NCBI GenBank assembly: GCA_002706335.1
Contig: PAKZ01000024.1
Coordinates: 62,001 to 126,000 of the forward strand
DNA: 64,000 nt
Reading direction: 5' to 3'
From: Ahrensia sp.
Lineage (GTDB): Bacteria; Pseudomonadota; Alphaproteobacteria; Rhizobiales; Rhizobiaceae
The stretch's first letter is position 1; each line of letters begins with the position of its first letter. Shown here piece by piece: positions 36,419 through 45,102 of the stretch. The notes beneath the pieces are model-generated. The model saw only the letters and a list, made by a program, of their open reading frames with translations. It did not search any database and was not told the DNA's origin. The position numbers and the translations under genes were made by a program.

Positions 36419-37785
36419 AATCTCGCGGCCGACAGAAAATCCTCGCCTGTGTCATGGCAGCCCTCGCTTTTTCTTCGACGCCGATGAGCAACGCCCGGGC
36501 GCAGGACGTGCTAACGATTTCGTCTGGCCGAACCAGCCTCATTACGGTCGAGAAGGGCAAACCGAAGACTATTCGTACGCATAGTTCCTTCTACGAGATC
36601 GTCGTCGGCGATCCGGAGATCGCCAATGTGCAGCCGCTTACCAACCGGTCCTTCTACGTGCTTGGCATCAATGCGGGCACGACTGGCATTGCACTATTCG
36701 ATGAACAGAAGAACCTGATCGGCTCCGTCGATGTCGAGGTCTCCGTCGATACGACGCGCCTGAAAACTGCGATCCGCGAGAATGTCCCGGACGCCAATAT
36801 CAAGGTCACGACGACAAACGGCCAGGTCGTCCTGTCGGGCTCGGCGCCGGATCAGGTGTCGGCCGACCGCGCCAAAAAGATCGCCGGCAAATTCGCCGGA
36901 AACGAAGACGAGATTATTAACTCCGTCAATGTGACCTCGTCGCAGCAGGTGCAGCTCAATGTCCGTTTCGTTGAGATCAACCGCAACGCGGGGCAGGAGT
37001 TGGGCGTCAAGATCAACGATCTGAGCTACAATTCAGAGACCCGCAAATCCGACCTCGCCACAATTGGTTATGCATCCGTCGGTAACTTCATGGGCAGTCT
37101 GGTCAGCGGTGGCCTGAATGTCGATGTCGCGATCAAGGCTATGGAAGACCGCGGTGTGGCGCGGCGTCTCGCCGAGCCCAACCTCGTGGCGCGCTCCGGC
37201 GAAACGGCGAGCTTTCTCGCCGGCGGCGAGTTTCCGATCGCGGTCACCGGCAAGAATGGCGAGGTCTCGATTGAATACAAGAAATTCGGCGTCGGTCTGG
37301 AATTCACGCCCACGGTGCTCAAGGACGGCCTGATCTCGCTCGAGATCGAGCCGGAAGTCTCCAGCATTGACGAAGTCTCGTCGACCGGGTTTCCGATCCT
37401 GTCGGTGCGTCGCGCCAGGACTTCGGTCGATCTGAAGAGCGGTCAGAGCTTCATGATGGCCGGCCTCTATCAGGCCGATAACGACAACAAGGGCAGCAAC
37501 CTGCCGGGTACGCGCAAGCTGCCCGTCATCGGCGCCCTGTTCGCGAGCAAGGAATTCCAGCGCAAGGAAACCGACCTCGTCATGATTGTAACGCCGCATC
37601 TGGTGCGGCCGGTCCAGCCCAGCACGCCGATGGCGACACCGCTCGACGGAACGCGCCCGGCGACTGATCAGGAATTCGCGGTGCTCGGGCTCGATGAAGT
37701 ACGCACATCGGCGACCGGGGCAGGGGCGCCGGCGCTCGTCCCGCAGACCTCGGGCCACATCCTGACCCTCGAAATCGGTGGCTAG
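36415..37785 (+). CDS. cpaC: Flp pilus outer-membrane secretin CpaC (RcpA)
   Basis: The 456-residue secretin precursor has a signal peptide (about 1-30). A pilus-specific N-domain follows (around 40-125, YEIVVGDPEIANVQPL), then a BON-like domain (around 125-190, GQVVLSGSAPDQVSADRAKK) and a C-terminal secretin domain (about 200-420) with VARSGETASFLAGGEFPI and the conserved VDLKSGQSFMMAGL. It forms the outer-membrane channel for Flp pili. Confidence 0.94.
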   Translation: MKSRGRQKILACVMAALAFSSTPMSNARAQDVLTISSGRTSLITVEKGKPKTIRTHSSFYEIVVGDPEIANVQPLTNRSFYVLGINAGTTGIALFDEQKNLIGSVDVEVSVDTTRLKTAIRENVPDANIKVTTTNGQVVLSGSAPDQVSADRAKKIAGKFAGNEDEIINSVNVTSSQQVQLNVRFVEINRNAGQELGVKINDLSYNSETRKSDLATIGYASVGNFMGSLVSGGLNVDVAIKAMEDRGVARRLAEPNLVARSGETASFLAGGEFPIAVTGKNGEVSIEYKKFGVGLEFTPTVLKDGLISLEIEPEVSSIDEVSSTGFPILSVRRARTSVDLKSGQSFMMAGLYQADNDNKGSNLPGTRKLPVIGALFASKEFQRKETDLVMIVTPHLVRPVQPSTPMATPLDGTRPATDQEFAVLGLDEVRTSATGAGAPALVPQTSGHILTLEIGG

Positions 37786-37795
37786 GAGAACCGTT

Positions 37796-38050
37796 ATGCA
37801 CAAGACGACAACACGGATCGCATTGGCAGTCGCGACAATCTCACTTGCCGGCTGTGTGGGCCCGGAAGAGACCCTAAATGAGGGCGTGACCCTCGGCGCC
37901 GGAAACGCGATGGCGCATAACAGCGCGCTGCAGATCATCGATCCGTGGCCTGCCGGTGTGCAGGACACAGACCTTGTCGTTCCGGCTGATCGCGAGAGCA
38001 GCGACACCGCCGCCGCCGCGACCGACTCTGCCGCGCAGCCGGCACTCTAG
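37796..38050 (+). CDS. Short CpaD-like pilus lipoprotein
   Basis: The 84-residue protein starts at ATG 37796 with AGGAGAA in front. A lipoprotein signal ends LAGCVG near 20. The phrase LGAGNAMAHNSALQIIDPWP resembles the C-terminal region of CpaD proteins, which are normally about 200 residues. The position between cpaC and cpaE is that of cpaD. It is either a naturally short rhizobial CpaD or a reduced one; no leftover coding sequence for the missing part is seen around it. Confidence 0.68.
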   Translation: MHKTTTRIALAVATISLAGCVGPEETLNEGVTLGAGNAMAHNSALQIIDPWPAGVQDTDLVVPADRESSDTAAAATDSAAQPAL

Positions 38051-38095
38051 GAATAAATCCGCTTGGCCTGCCAACATATTGTAGTGACGTGAGAA

Positions 38096-39310
38096 ATGGC
38101 TGAAGACAAGGAACAGAGCAATCGCATCGTGCTGGTGTCGACCGACAAGGAATTCCTTGCGACGACACGCACTGCATTTTCGGTTTCCGACGCAATCAAT
38201 CTCGTCACGATCGAAAAGGCGGTGACCGAACTGCATGGCGATATCCAGGATGCGGAAGCCGGCGCCGTCATCATCGATATAGATGACGCCAATCTGGAAC
38301 GTCTGGAGGCGCTTCAACGCGTGACCCGCCGGCTGACGGACCGGGTGCCTGTCATCGTCGTCAGCCGCGGCCTCGATCCCGCGATGGTGCGTATTATCGT
38401 ACAGCTGCATGTCGCCGATTTCCTAGTCAAGCCAGTTACCACGGCTGATCTCGTGCGCTCCTGCATTCGCGCACTCAAGGGCGTCGACAAAAGCGACACG
38501 GGGGAAGCCTATATCAGCGCCTTCATGCCGGCGGCCGGGGGCGTGGGTAACACGACGATGGCGCTGCAAACAGCGTTTCTCCTGCATCGTTCGGCGACAC
38601 GCGCGGCCTCGACCTGCGTGGTCGACCTTAACTTCCAGAACGGCTCATGTGCGGAATATCTGGACCTGGAGCCGCGCTTTGACATCGCCGAGGTGGAGAA
38701 CCAGGTCGAACGCCTGGATCGCCAGCTTCTCGATGCGCTCCTGTCGAAGCATCCGTCCGGACTTGCCGTGCTCGCGGCTCCGAACATGCCGACCGAAATG
38801 CGTTCCTTCGACACCGATGTTGTCGTCAAGGTGCTCGATCTCGTCTCGGCTTATTTCGACAATGTCGTGATCGACCTGCCGCGCATCTGGTTCCCCTGGA
38901 CGGAGACCGTTCTGCGCGGGTCGAACCACGTCTACATCACGGCGGAAATGACCGTTCCGTGCCTGCGCCACACGCAGCGCCTGATCCACGCGATCGAGAC
39001 CGAAGTCGGCAAGGAAGTGAAATCGCGGGTGATCATCAACCGCTACACGCCGAAGGGACTCGAAGGCGGGGTGAAGGCGACCGACGTAGAGGAACTGCTC
39101 GGGGATCGTTTCGCTGGGGGGATTTCCAACAATTACAAGCTGGTGCGCGAAGCCGTCGATCGCGGCGTGCCGCTGCACGAAGTCGATCCGAATGCCAATG
39201 TCATACGCGATATGAAGAGGATCATTCTGCCCGAGGAGATGCAGCTCGAGGTGGGCGGCAAGCGCGGCTTCCTGGGGTTTGGCAAAGGGTTGTTGAAAAA
39301 AACCGGCTAG
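38096..39310 (+). CDS. cpaE: Flp pilus assembly protein CpaE (TadZ-like)
   Basis: The 404-residue protein has an N-terminal receiver-like domain (about 10-125) and a C-terminal MinD/ParA-like ATPase fold. The P-loop reads PAAGGVGNTTMA: both the signature Lys and the P-loop Lys of the deviant Walker A (KGGxGK) are replaced, by Ala and Asn. VIDLPRIWFPW supplies the Walker B-like strand near 265. CpaE/TadZ places the pilus machine at the cell pole. ATP hydrolysis by this version is doubtful. Confidence 0.92.
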   Translation: MAEDKEQSNRIVLVSTDKEFLATTRTAFSVSDAINLVTIEKAVTELHGDIQDAEAGAVIIDIDDANLERLEALQRVTRRLTDRVPVIVVSRGLDPAMVRIIVQLHVADFLVKPVTTADLVRSCIRALKGVDKSDTGEAYISAFMPAAGGVGNTTMALQTAFLLHRSATRAASTCVVDLNFQNGSCAEYLDLEPRFDIAEVENQVERLDRQLLDALLSKHPSGLAVLAAPNMPTEMRSFDTDVVVKVLDLVSAYFDNVVIDLPRIWFPWTETVLRGSNHVYITAEMTVPCLRHTQRLIHAIETEVGKEVKSRVIINRYTPKGLEGGVKATDVEELLGDRFAGGISNNYKLVREAVDRGVPLHEVDPNANVIRDMKRIILPEEMQLEVGGKRGFLGFGKGLLKKTG

Positions 39311-39373
39311 GCCGGCGACCGCGCAATCCGGCGATAGATCGGAGGCGCCAAAAAACAGGGTATCGGTGCGATA

Positions 39374-40792
39374 ATGACAAGCAGGTTCACGCAGCTTTCC
39401 TCGCGCGAGGCTTCTCCAAAGACGGCTCCGCCGCCGGTCTATGAAGAAAAGCCGATTGTCATTCCCAACAAGCGGTCTACGAAGCCGGTGCAGGGCCGCG
39501 CCGCGCCGAAGTCGCAGGAGCGCACGCTCGATGCGCGCGTGAAGCTGCATCGCAAGCTGATCGAGGAAATCAATCTCGTTGCGCTGGAAGCGCTGCCGCC
39601 CGACCGCATGCGCCAGGAGGTGCAGACTTTTGTCACGGAATATGTCCGCAACGAAAGGCTCGCGCTGAACGTCGCCGAGGTCGAGTCGCTGATTGACGAT
39701 CTCGTCGACGAGATGGTCGGGCTCGGGCCGCTCGAGCCGCTGCTCAAGGATCCCACCGTCAGCGATATCCTGATCAACGGCCACGAGAACTGCTTCGTGG
39801 AGCGCGGCGGCAAGCTCGTCCAAGAAAAAATCCCGTTCAAGGACGAGGCGCACCTGCTGCGCGTAATCAACAAGATCGTCGCGGCCGTTGGCCGTCGCAT
39901 CGACGAGTCCCAGCCGATGTGCGACGCGCGCATGCTGGATGGATCGCGCTTCAACGCCGCCATTCGCCCGATCGGGGTCGACGGCCCACTGGTTTCGATC
40001 CGCAAGTTTTCCAAGAACAAGCTCGGTCTTCACAAGCTGGTCGAGTTCGGCGCACTGACACAACCGATGGCCGAAGTGCTGGCCGCCGCCGTGTTCGCGC
40101 GGATCACCACAATCATCTCGGGTGGTACGGGCACCGGCAAGACGACCATGCTGAACGCGCTCTCAGCCTTCATCTCGGAGGACGAGCGCCTGATCACCAT
40201 CGAAGACGCGGCTGAGCTGCAGCTTCAGCAGCCGCATGTGGCACGCATGGAAACGCGGCCCGCCAACTCGGAAGGCATCGGCGAAGTGCGTCAGCGCGAC
40301 CTCGTCAAGAACGCGCTGCGCATGCGCCCTGACCGCGTGATTCTCGGCGAGTGCCGCGGTGAGGAGGCCTTCGACATGCTCCAGGCCATGAATACCGGTC
40401 ACGAAGGCTCCATGGCGACCATTCACGCCAACACACCGCGCGACGCGATCTCGCGCCTCGAACAGATGCTCGGCATGACCGGCATGCCGATGACTGTCGC
40501 CTCGATTCGCAGCCAGATTTCGAGCGCCATCGGGCTGATCGTGCAGCTGACGCGCCTGTCCGATGGCAAGCGCAAGGTCACCAGCGTCGCCGAAGTCACC
40601 GGCATGGAGGGCGATGTCATCCAGATGCAGGAAATCTTCGCCTTCCGGCGCACCGGGATGGATGCCGAGGGCAACATCATCGGCCATTTCGAGGCGACGG
40701 GCATCCGGCCGCGCTTCCTGGAAGAGCTGCTCGCCATGGGCGTCGAGTTCCCGGGCGACTATTTCGATCCGTCCAACAAGCAGGGCGGATGA
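39374..40792 (+). CDS. cpaF: Flp pilus assembly/retraction ATPase CpaF (TadA)
   Basis: The 472-residue type II/IV secretion ATPase has an N-terminal helical domain and a core with Walker A GGTGTGKTTMLNAL (about 254-267). The Asp box region is LITIEDAAELQLQQPHV, Walker B is ILGECRGEEAFDML and the His box is GHEGSMATIHAN. It powers extension and retraction of Flp pili. The 3' end overlaps tadB (ATGATG). Confidence 0.96.
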   Translation: MTSRFTQLSSREASPKTAPPPVYEEKPIVIPNKRSTKPVQGRAAPKSQERTLDARVKLHRKLIEEINLVALEALPPDRMRQEVQTFVTEYVRNERLALNVAEVESLIDDLVDEMVGLGPLEPLLKDPTVSDILINGHENCFVERGGKLVQEKIPFKDEAHLLRVINKIVAAVGRRIDESQPMCDARMLDGSRFNAAIRPIGVDGPLVSIRKFSKNKLGLHKLVEFGALTQPMAEVLAAAVFARITTIISGGTGTGKTTMLNALSAFISEDERLITIEDAAELQLQQPHVARMETRPANSEGIGEVRQRDLVKNALRMRPDRVILGECRGEEAFDMLQAMNTGHEGSMATIHANTPRDAISRLEQMLGMTGMPMTVASIRSQISSAIGLIVQLTRLSDGKRKVTSVAEVTGMEGDVIQMQEIFAFRRTGMDAEGNIIGHFEATGIRPRFLEELLAMGVEFPGDYFDPSNKQGG

Positions 40793-41757
40793 TGGAACTC
40801 GGCGACGTCACCATATACATCGTCTACGCCTTTGCAGCCGGGGCGGGCATCATGCTCGCCGAGGCCGGCTACATGCTGCTTTCCTCTGGCGCTGAGACGC
40901 GCAAGGCGATCAACCGGCGCATGCGGCTGAAGGAGCGCAACGTCAACCAGAAGGAAGTTCTGGTACAATTGCGCAAGGAACGCGGGCTCGACGGCCAGGG
41001 CGGATTGTCGCCGATTGCCGCGTTGCGCGAACTGCGCATGCAGTCCGGCATGGTGATGCCGCTGACGACCTTTCTGACGGTCACGACGCTGATTTCGCTG
41101 TCGATCGGCGTTGGCGGCGGGCTTTATGTCCACGAGCTGAAATTCGGCCTTTTGCTGGGGGTCGCGTTGATACCTGCCGTGCCATTTCTGCTCCTGAAAT
41201 GGTTGCGCAAGAAAAGGCACAGGCGCTTTGGCACGCAGTTGCCCGAAGCGCTCGACCTGATCACCCGCGGCCTGAAGGCCGGCCACCCGGTTCCGGTCGC
41301 GGTCTCTATGGTGTCGCGTGAGATGCCGGATCCGATCGGTACGGAGTTTGGCATCGTCTCCGACGAGGTTACCTATGGGTCGGACATGGTGAGCGCGCTG
41401 CGCAATCTGTACGAGCGGGTGGGCCACGAGGATCTGCCGCTCTTCGTCACGGCGGTCTCGATCCAGTCGACCACCGGCGGTAATCTGCGCGAGATCCTTG
41501 AAGGCTTGTCGGGCGTCATCCGCGAGCGCGGCAAGCTGCGCCGCAAAGTCAAGGCGATCTCGGTGGAAGGGCGCATGTCGGCCTATATCCTGACCGCCGT
41601 TCCGGTGCTGCTGGTCGCCGCCGTCATGGTTCTGATGCCGAATTACTATGGCGATGTCGTCAGCGAGCCGCTGACCTGGTATCTCGTCGGCGCCTCGTTC
41701 ATGTGGCTTGTTCTTGGCAACGCCATCATGTTCAAGATGGCCTCTTTCAAGTTCTGA
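40789..41757 (+). CDS. tadB: Type II secretion system F-family protein TadB
   Basis: The 322-residue inner-membrane platform protein has membrane segments near 10-28, 95-140 and 265-320. A T2SSF domain (about 155-280) contains LPEALDLITRGLKAGHPVP. It works with TadC and CpaF. It overlaps cpaF by 4 bases, so is translationally coupled. Confidence 0.93.
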   Translation: MMELGDVTIYIVYAFAAGAGIMLAEAGYMLLSSGAETRKAINRRMRLKERNVNQKEVLVQLRKERGLDGQGGLSPIAALRELRMQSGMVMPLTTFLTVTTLISLSIGVGGGLYVHELKFGLLLGVALIPAVPFLLLKWLRKKRHRRFGTQLPEALDLITRGLKAGHPVPVAVSMVSREMPDPIGTEFGIVSDEVTYGSDMVSALRNLYERVGHEDLPLFVTAVSIQSTTGGNLREILEGLSGVIRERGKLRRKVKAISVEGRMSAYILTAVPVLLVAAVMVLMPNYYGDVVSEPLTWYLVGASFMWLVLGNAIMFKMASFKF

Positions 41758-41770
41758 GGCGGTGAGAGCA

Positions 41771-42712
41771 ATGGACCTTTCATCCCTCATCATTCCCGCC
41801 GGCGTTTTCATCGTCCTACTCGGCCTTGGCGGGCTCGCCTATTCGCTGACGCAGGACCGCAAGCAGCATAGCCGCGTGCGAAGCCGGCTGCATGTGAGCT
41901 TCGGCGAGGATGCGGAAGAGCCGGGCGCGCCGGTCGAGGTGGACAAGCGGCGGCGCGACGCGGAAATCGCGGACAAGGCGGCACGGCGCGCGGCGGAATT
42001 CTACGCCTCGGCCGACCCGGACAATGTCGTGCGCCTGCGCCAGACCCTGATGCGGGCCGGCTATCTCGATCCAGACGCGGTGGGTAAGTTCTTCCTTGTA
42101 CGCTTCGGGGCAATGGGCGCGGGCCTCGTCCTGGCCGCCATACTGCTCTTCGCGATGCATATCGCGCCGCTGTCGCAGCGTGGCATCACAATACTGGCCG
42201 GGCTTTCGGTCGGCGGCTATTTCCTGCCAGCCTTCATGCTCAAGCAGAAGGTGACCCAGCGCGTCACCGAATATCGCAACGGTTTCCCGGACTTCATGGA
42301 CCTGATGATCGTCTGTGCGGATGCCGGTATGAGCCTGGAAGCGTCGATCGAGCGGGTTTCGAAGGAAATCCGCGTGACCTATCCGCTGCTCAGCCAGAAC
42401 CTCGTGCTGGTGTCGCTGGAACTCAGGGCCGGCCGTTCCATCAACGAGGCTCTGAAGGCGCTGGCCGACCGGCTCGGCGTGGACGAGGTGCGCGCTTTCG
42501 CGACGCTTTTGCAGCAATCGAAGGAACTGGGCACCAGCCTTTCCGGTGCGCTGAAAGTTTTCTCCGACGAGATGCGCCACAAGCGAATGTCCGCCGCCGA
42601 GGAGAAGGCGCACGCGCTTCCGGCGAAAATGTCGATCCCGGTCACGGTCTGTATCCTGCCGGTGGTCGTGATGATCGCGATCATTCCGATCATCGTAAGG
42701 TTCAATACTTAG
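41771..42712 (+). CDS. tadC: Type II secretion system F-family protein TadC
   Basis: The 313-residue platform protein is paired with TadB. It has an N-terminal membrane segment, a charged cytoplasmic stretch, further membrane segments near 120-165 and 285-310, and the T2SSF domain with FPDFMDLMIVCADAGMSLEA. The ATG at 41771 follows GGTGAG four bases upstream. The preceding in-frame extension lies inside tadB. Confidence 0.93.
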   Translation: MDLSSLIIPAGVFIVLLGLGGLAYSLTQDRKQHSRVRSRLHVSFGEDAEEPGAPVEVDKRRRDAEIADKAARRAAEFYASADPDNVVRLRQTLMRAGYLDPDAVGKFFLVRFGAMGAGLVLAAILLFAMHIAPLSQRGITILAGLSVGGYFLPAFMLKQKVTQRVTEYRNGFPDFMDLMIVCADAGMSLEASIERVSKEIRVTYPLLSQNLVLVSLELRAGRSINEALKALADRLGVDEVRAFATLLQQSKELGTSLSGALKVFSDEMRHKRMSAAEEKAHALPAKMSIPVTVCILPVVVMIAIIPIIVRFNT

Positions 42713-42720
42713 GCTTTTCG

Positions 42721-42735
42721 TTGAGCCTTGTTTAA
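42721..42735. promoter_or_regulatory. CtrA-like site upstream of tadD
   Basis: TTGA-GCCTTGT-TTAA matches TTAA-N7-TTAA with one mismatch and continues as TTAACC. It lies 113 bases before the tadD-like start and just after tadC, so tadD may have its own promoter. Confidence 0.35.
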
Positions 42736-42847
42736 CCCTGTCGCTTTGCCGATTTTTAGCCGCGTTTGACGACCGCATCTTTACCCGTTTCCGATACCGT
42801 TGGGTCAACAGACCCGGAAAACCGGGCGGGGACATGGGGACAGCGTC

Positions 42848-43321
42848 ATGAAGGTTCGGATCGTTCGCCTTATCGCCATCGGGCTTCTTGCCGGCGCGCT
42901 CGGCGGTTGCCAGACCGGCTCTATCGACACCACGATGACTTCGGCCTTCCAGGCGAATGCGCAGGAAAGCCTTGCCGATCGCAAGATTGAAACCGGCCAG
43001 AAGCAGTTCGCAGCCGGTAATTACGGCCTCGCCGAGAAGAATTTCCGCGCCGCAGTCGAGGCGACGCCCGACAATGGCACGGCCTGGCTCGGGCTTGCGG
43101 CGTCCTACGACCAGCTCGGCCGGTTCGATCTCGCCGACCGCGCCTATGCGCAGCTCCTGAAGCTGGAAGGCGCGAAGGCCTCGATCCTGAACAACCAAGG
43201 CTATTCCTATATCCTGCGCGGCGACATGAAACAGGCCCGCAAGGTGCTGTCCAACGCCCATGCGCTGGCACCGGACAATATCGTCATCGAAGGCAATCTG
43301 AAGCTCGCCAACAAAGCCTGA
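42848..43321 (+). CDS. tadD: TadD-like TPR lipoprotein
   Basis: The 157-residue lipoprotein has a signal ending ALGGCQTG near 20 and about three TPR-like helix pairs. Recognisable repeats are AAGNYGLAEKNFRAAVEATP, DNGTAWLGLAASYDQLGRFD and ASILNNQGYSYILRGD. TadD is a pilotin-like factor for secretin assembly. It is shorter than the Caulobacter protein (about 250), with fewer repeats. A separate upstream gap of 135 bases holds a CtrA-like site. Confidence 0.82.
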   Translation: MKVRIVRLIAIGLLAGALGGCQTGSIDTTMTSAFQANAQESLADRKIETGQKQFAAGNYGLAEKNFRAAVEATPDNGTAWLGLAASYDQLGRFDLADRAYAQLLKLEGAKASILNNQGYSYILRGDMKQARKVLSNAHALAPDNIVIEGNLKLANKA

Positions 43322-43376
43322 CGCCTTGCATTGGCCCGAATGACATGGTCTATCCGGCGCGATTGAAACGAGCCGG

Positions 43377-44171
43377 ATGGACTTTCCCGTGCGCGACATA
43401 CTTTCTTTATCCGATCCGAAGGCCGACGAACCGCGCGATCCGATGGTGAGCGCCCAAGCGAGCATGCGCGCAGCGCTGCCGAAGCGGTTCTACAAGATCG
43501 TCGAAACGGGCGAGCGCGACGGGGCCCATCACGTGCTGCTGGACGGCCGCGCGGTGAAGACGCCCGGCAAGAGCACACTGGCCTTCGCGACCGCCAATGC
43601 GGCCAGTCTTGTCGCTGCCGAATTCGACGGGCAGGGCGAGGAGATCGATCCGAACACCATGCCTTGCTACCGACTGGCCAACACCGCGATCGACGGCGTG
43701 GCGAGCGACATGCAGGCGGTGCTTGAAGACATCCTGCGCTATTGCGGCACCGATCTTCTCTTCTACCGAGCTGACGGGCCCGAAGGGCTGGCGGAGCGGC
43801 AGCGCGAAATCTGGGATCCGGTGGTCGACTGGGCAGAAAGCCTTGCCGGCGCGCGTTTCAGCCTCGCCGAAGGCGTCATCCATGTCGCGCAGCCGCGCGA
43901 GGCGATTGCCGGGCTGGGTATTCATCTGAAGACGGTCACCGACCCGGTGGTGCTCGCCGCGCTTCATTCGATGACAACGCTAACGGGATCGGCCCTGCTG
44001 GCGATTGCCGTCTGGAAGGGCGAGCTCACCGCCGCGGAGGCCTGGGACGCGGCGCATGTCGACGAGGACTGGAACATCGCCCAATGGGGCGAGGACGCCG
44101 AGGCGAAAGCCCGGCGCGCCAGGCGCTGGTCCGAGATGGACGCGGCGGATCGGCTGATCAGGGCGCTTTAG
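43377..44171 (+). CDS. ATP12-family F1-ATPase assembly chaperone
   Basis: The 264-residue protein matches the ATP12 chaperone family, which binds the alpha subunit of F1-ATPase during assembly in mitochondria and alphaproteobacteria. Conserved blocks are LDGRAVKTPGKSTLAF near 58, NTMPCYRLANTAIDG near 92, LEDILRYCGTDLLFYRA near 118 and TTLTGSALLAIAVWKGE near 202. No neighbour is functionally linked. A hairpin follows the stop by about 30 bases. Confidence 0.92.
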   Translation: MDFPVRDILSLSDPKADEPRDPMVSAQASMRAALPKRFYKIVETGERDGAHHVLLDGRAVKTPGKSTLAFATANAASLVAAEFDGQGEEIDPNTMPCYRLANTAIDGVASDMQAVLEDILRYCGTDLLFYRADGPEGLAERQREIWDPVVDWAESLAGARFSLAEGVIHVAQPREAIAGLGIHLKTVTDPVVLAALHSMTTLTGSALLAIAVWKGELTAAEAWDAAHVDEDWNIAQWGEDAEAKARRARRWSEMDAADRLIRAL

Positions 44172-44198
44172 GCGTAATGCGTTTGTGGATTTTCGAAG

Positions 44199-44220
44199 AA
44201 TGCGGGCTTGAGCCCGTATT
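44199..44220 (+). terminator. Hairpin after ATP12 gene, possible terminator
   Basis: AATGCGGGC-TTGA-GCCCGTATT is a 22-base near-perfect palindrome (nine-position stem, one wobble) ending in TATTGTT. It begins 28 bases after the stop codon. Confidence 0.45.
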
Positions 44221-44251
44221 GTTCGGTGGCCGGCATCGTGACCCCCCTCTT

Positions 44252-44293
44252 GCGATTTCTAACACTTAGCTGTCGCTAAGATGTTGAAATCGC
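44252..44293. repeat. 42-base long palindrome
   Basis: GCGATTTC at 44252-44259 pairs with GAAATCGC at 44286-44293, AACA with TGTT, and CTTAGC with GCTAAG around a TGTC loop. Only one mismatched position interrupts an 18-bp stem. No U-tract follows. It looks like a dispersed palindromic (REP/RIME-like) element. A partial copy of the arm, GCGATTTCAAAG, recurs near 44359. Confidence 0.6.
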
Positions 44294-44700
44294 TTTCTCC
44301 CCCACAAGGGTGGAGAGTGGGCGCGCGTCGCTTCGCCCCATGCCTAATCTCCCACATCGGCGATTTCAAAGAACCCGGGCGTAAGCCCGCAAGCGCGACC
44401 GCGCGTCCGAGCCTTTGCGAGGCCCATGCGGAGGCGTTCACGCGCAGCGGGAACTGCCGTGAGCACGCAAAATTGGAAGACGGGCGGTCTGGGATCGCTC
44501 TGTCTAATTTGTATGTGCGGTCCTTCGACCGCCCCCCGGCTGCTTCCGGCGCCGGCCGCTCTACGCCCGGGATCCGCAAGACCCCGACTGGCCGCCTCAT
44601 GGCCTTTGTCTCCCCCTTGCGGAGGGGCCGCTTGGCGGGGCGGTTTCCAAGAGAGTAAGCGGCAAACCGCCGGACTCCCTTACGTCGCGTACCGTTTCCG

Positions 44701-44753
44701 GCCTGCCTCCGGGGCTGATCCCCGATGCGGAAACCTCTTTCCGCACGGCAGGC
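44701..44753. other. 53-base three-way-junction element
   Basis: A 7-bp outer stem (GCCTGCC 44701-44707 with GGCAGGC 44747-44753) encloses two hairpins. One is 44710-44724 (CGGGG-CTGAT-CCCCG). The other is 44726-44745 (TGCGGAAA-CCTC-TTTCCGCA). Only four bases are unpaired between the stems. It could fold as RNA or as extruded DNA. Function unknown. Confidence 0.55.
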
Positions 44754-45102
44754 GCCGACCCTTCCCCCGTTCGCCGGTGTGCACCCGGGCTTCCAATGAA
44801 AGGGCTCGGTCAGGGTAAGGGACGGTGGAGGGCGGTGGATAAGATTTCTGGGAATTGTTGGGATTCCGGGGATTTGCCGCGATCAATATCCCACCAGCCG
44901 TTCGCGTCGTGGCTCACTTGGAAGGAGGTGGATCAGTTTTTCTAAAAAGGGTTGATTCTCGAGGTGAGTAAGGAGCTTCGGAGATCCTTAAGAATTATCT
45001 ATTCCACTTTTTCCTGAGCAGATTCAGTTGTCTGCAAAAGAAAACGTGGGAGGCGAAATGGGGTACACAGGTTTGGATGGTGTTGCGGGTGCGAACCAAT
45101 GC

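Larger units (their letters stand above)
44172..45102. other. 931-base intergenic region, palindrome-rich, no supported gene
   Basis: Open frames here are short, rich in Arg/Pro/Ser, overlap on both strands and lack ribosome-binding sites, so I call no gene. The left 750 bases are G+C-rich and hold three strong palindromes (44199, 44252, 44701) plus small hairpins such as GGGC-GTAA-GCCC. From about 44935 rightward base composition drops visibly and matches the orphan gene next door. The likely meaning is an old insertion or a repeat-element hotspot. Confidence 0.6.

Noticed and set aside
38645-40063. A 472-codon minus-strand frame antisense to cpaE/cpaF
   Set aside because: It crosses two well-supported genes and their intergenic gap; composition is that of a mirror frame.
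44701-44753. Three-way junction considered as an integron attC site
   Set aside because: No integrase or gene cassette is present and the attC core-site sequence is not visible.
44259-44886. Several overlapping frames of 60-130 codons in the ATP12-orphan gap
   Set aside because: They occur on both strands over palindromic DNA, lack ribosome-binding sites and show low-complexity Arg/Pro/Ser composition.
44922-44936. GAAGGAGGTGGATCA, resembling the 3' end of 16S rRNA read in the wrong sense
   Set aside because: Only a short chance resemblance; no rRNA sequence is around it.
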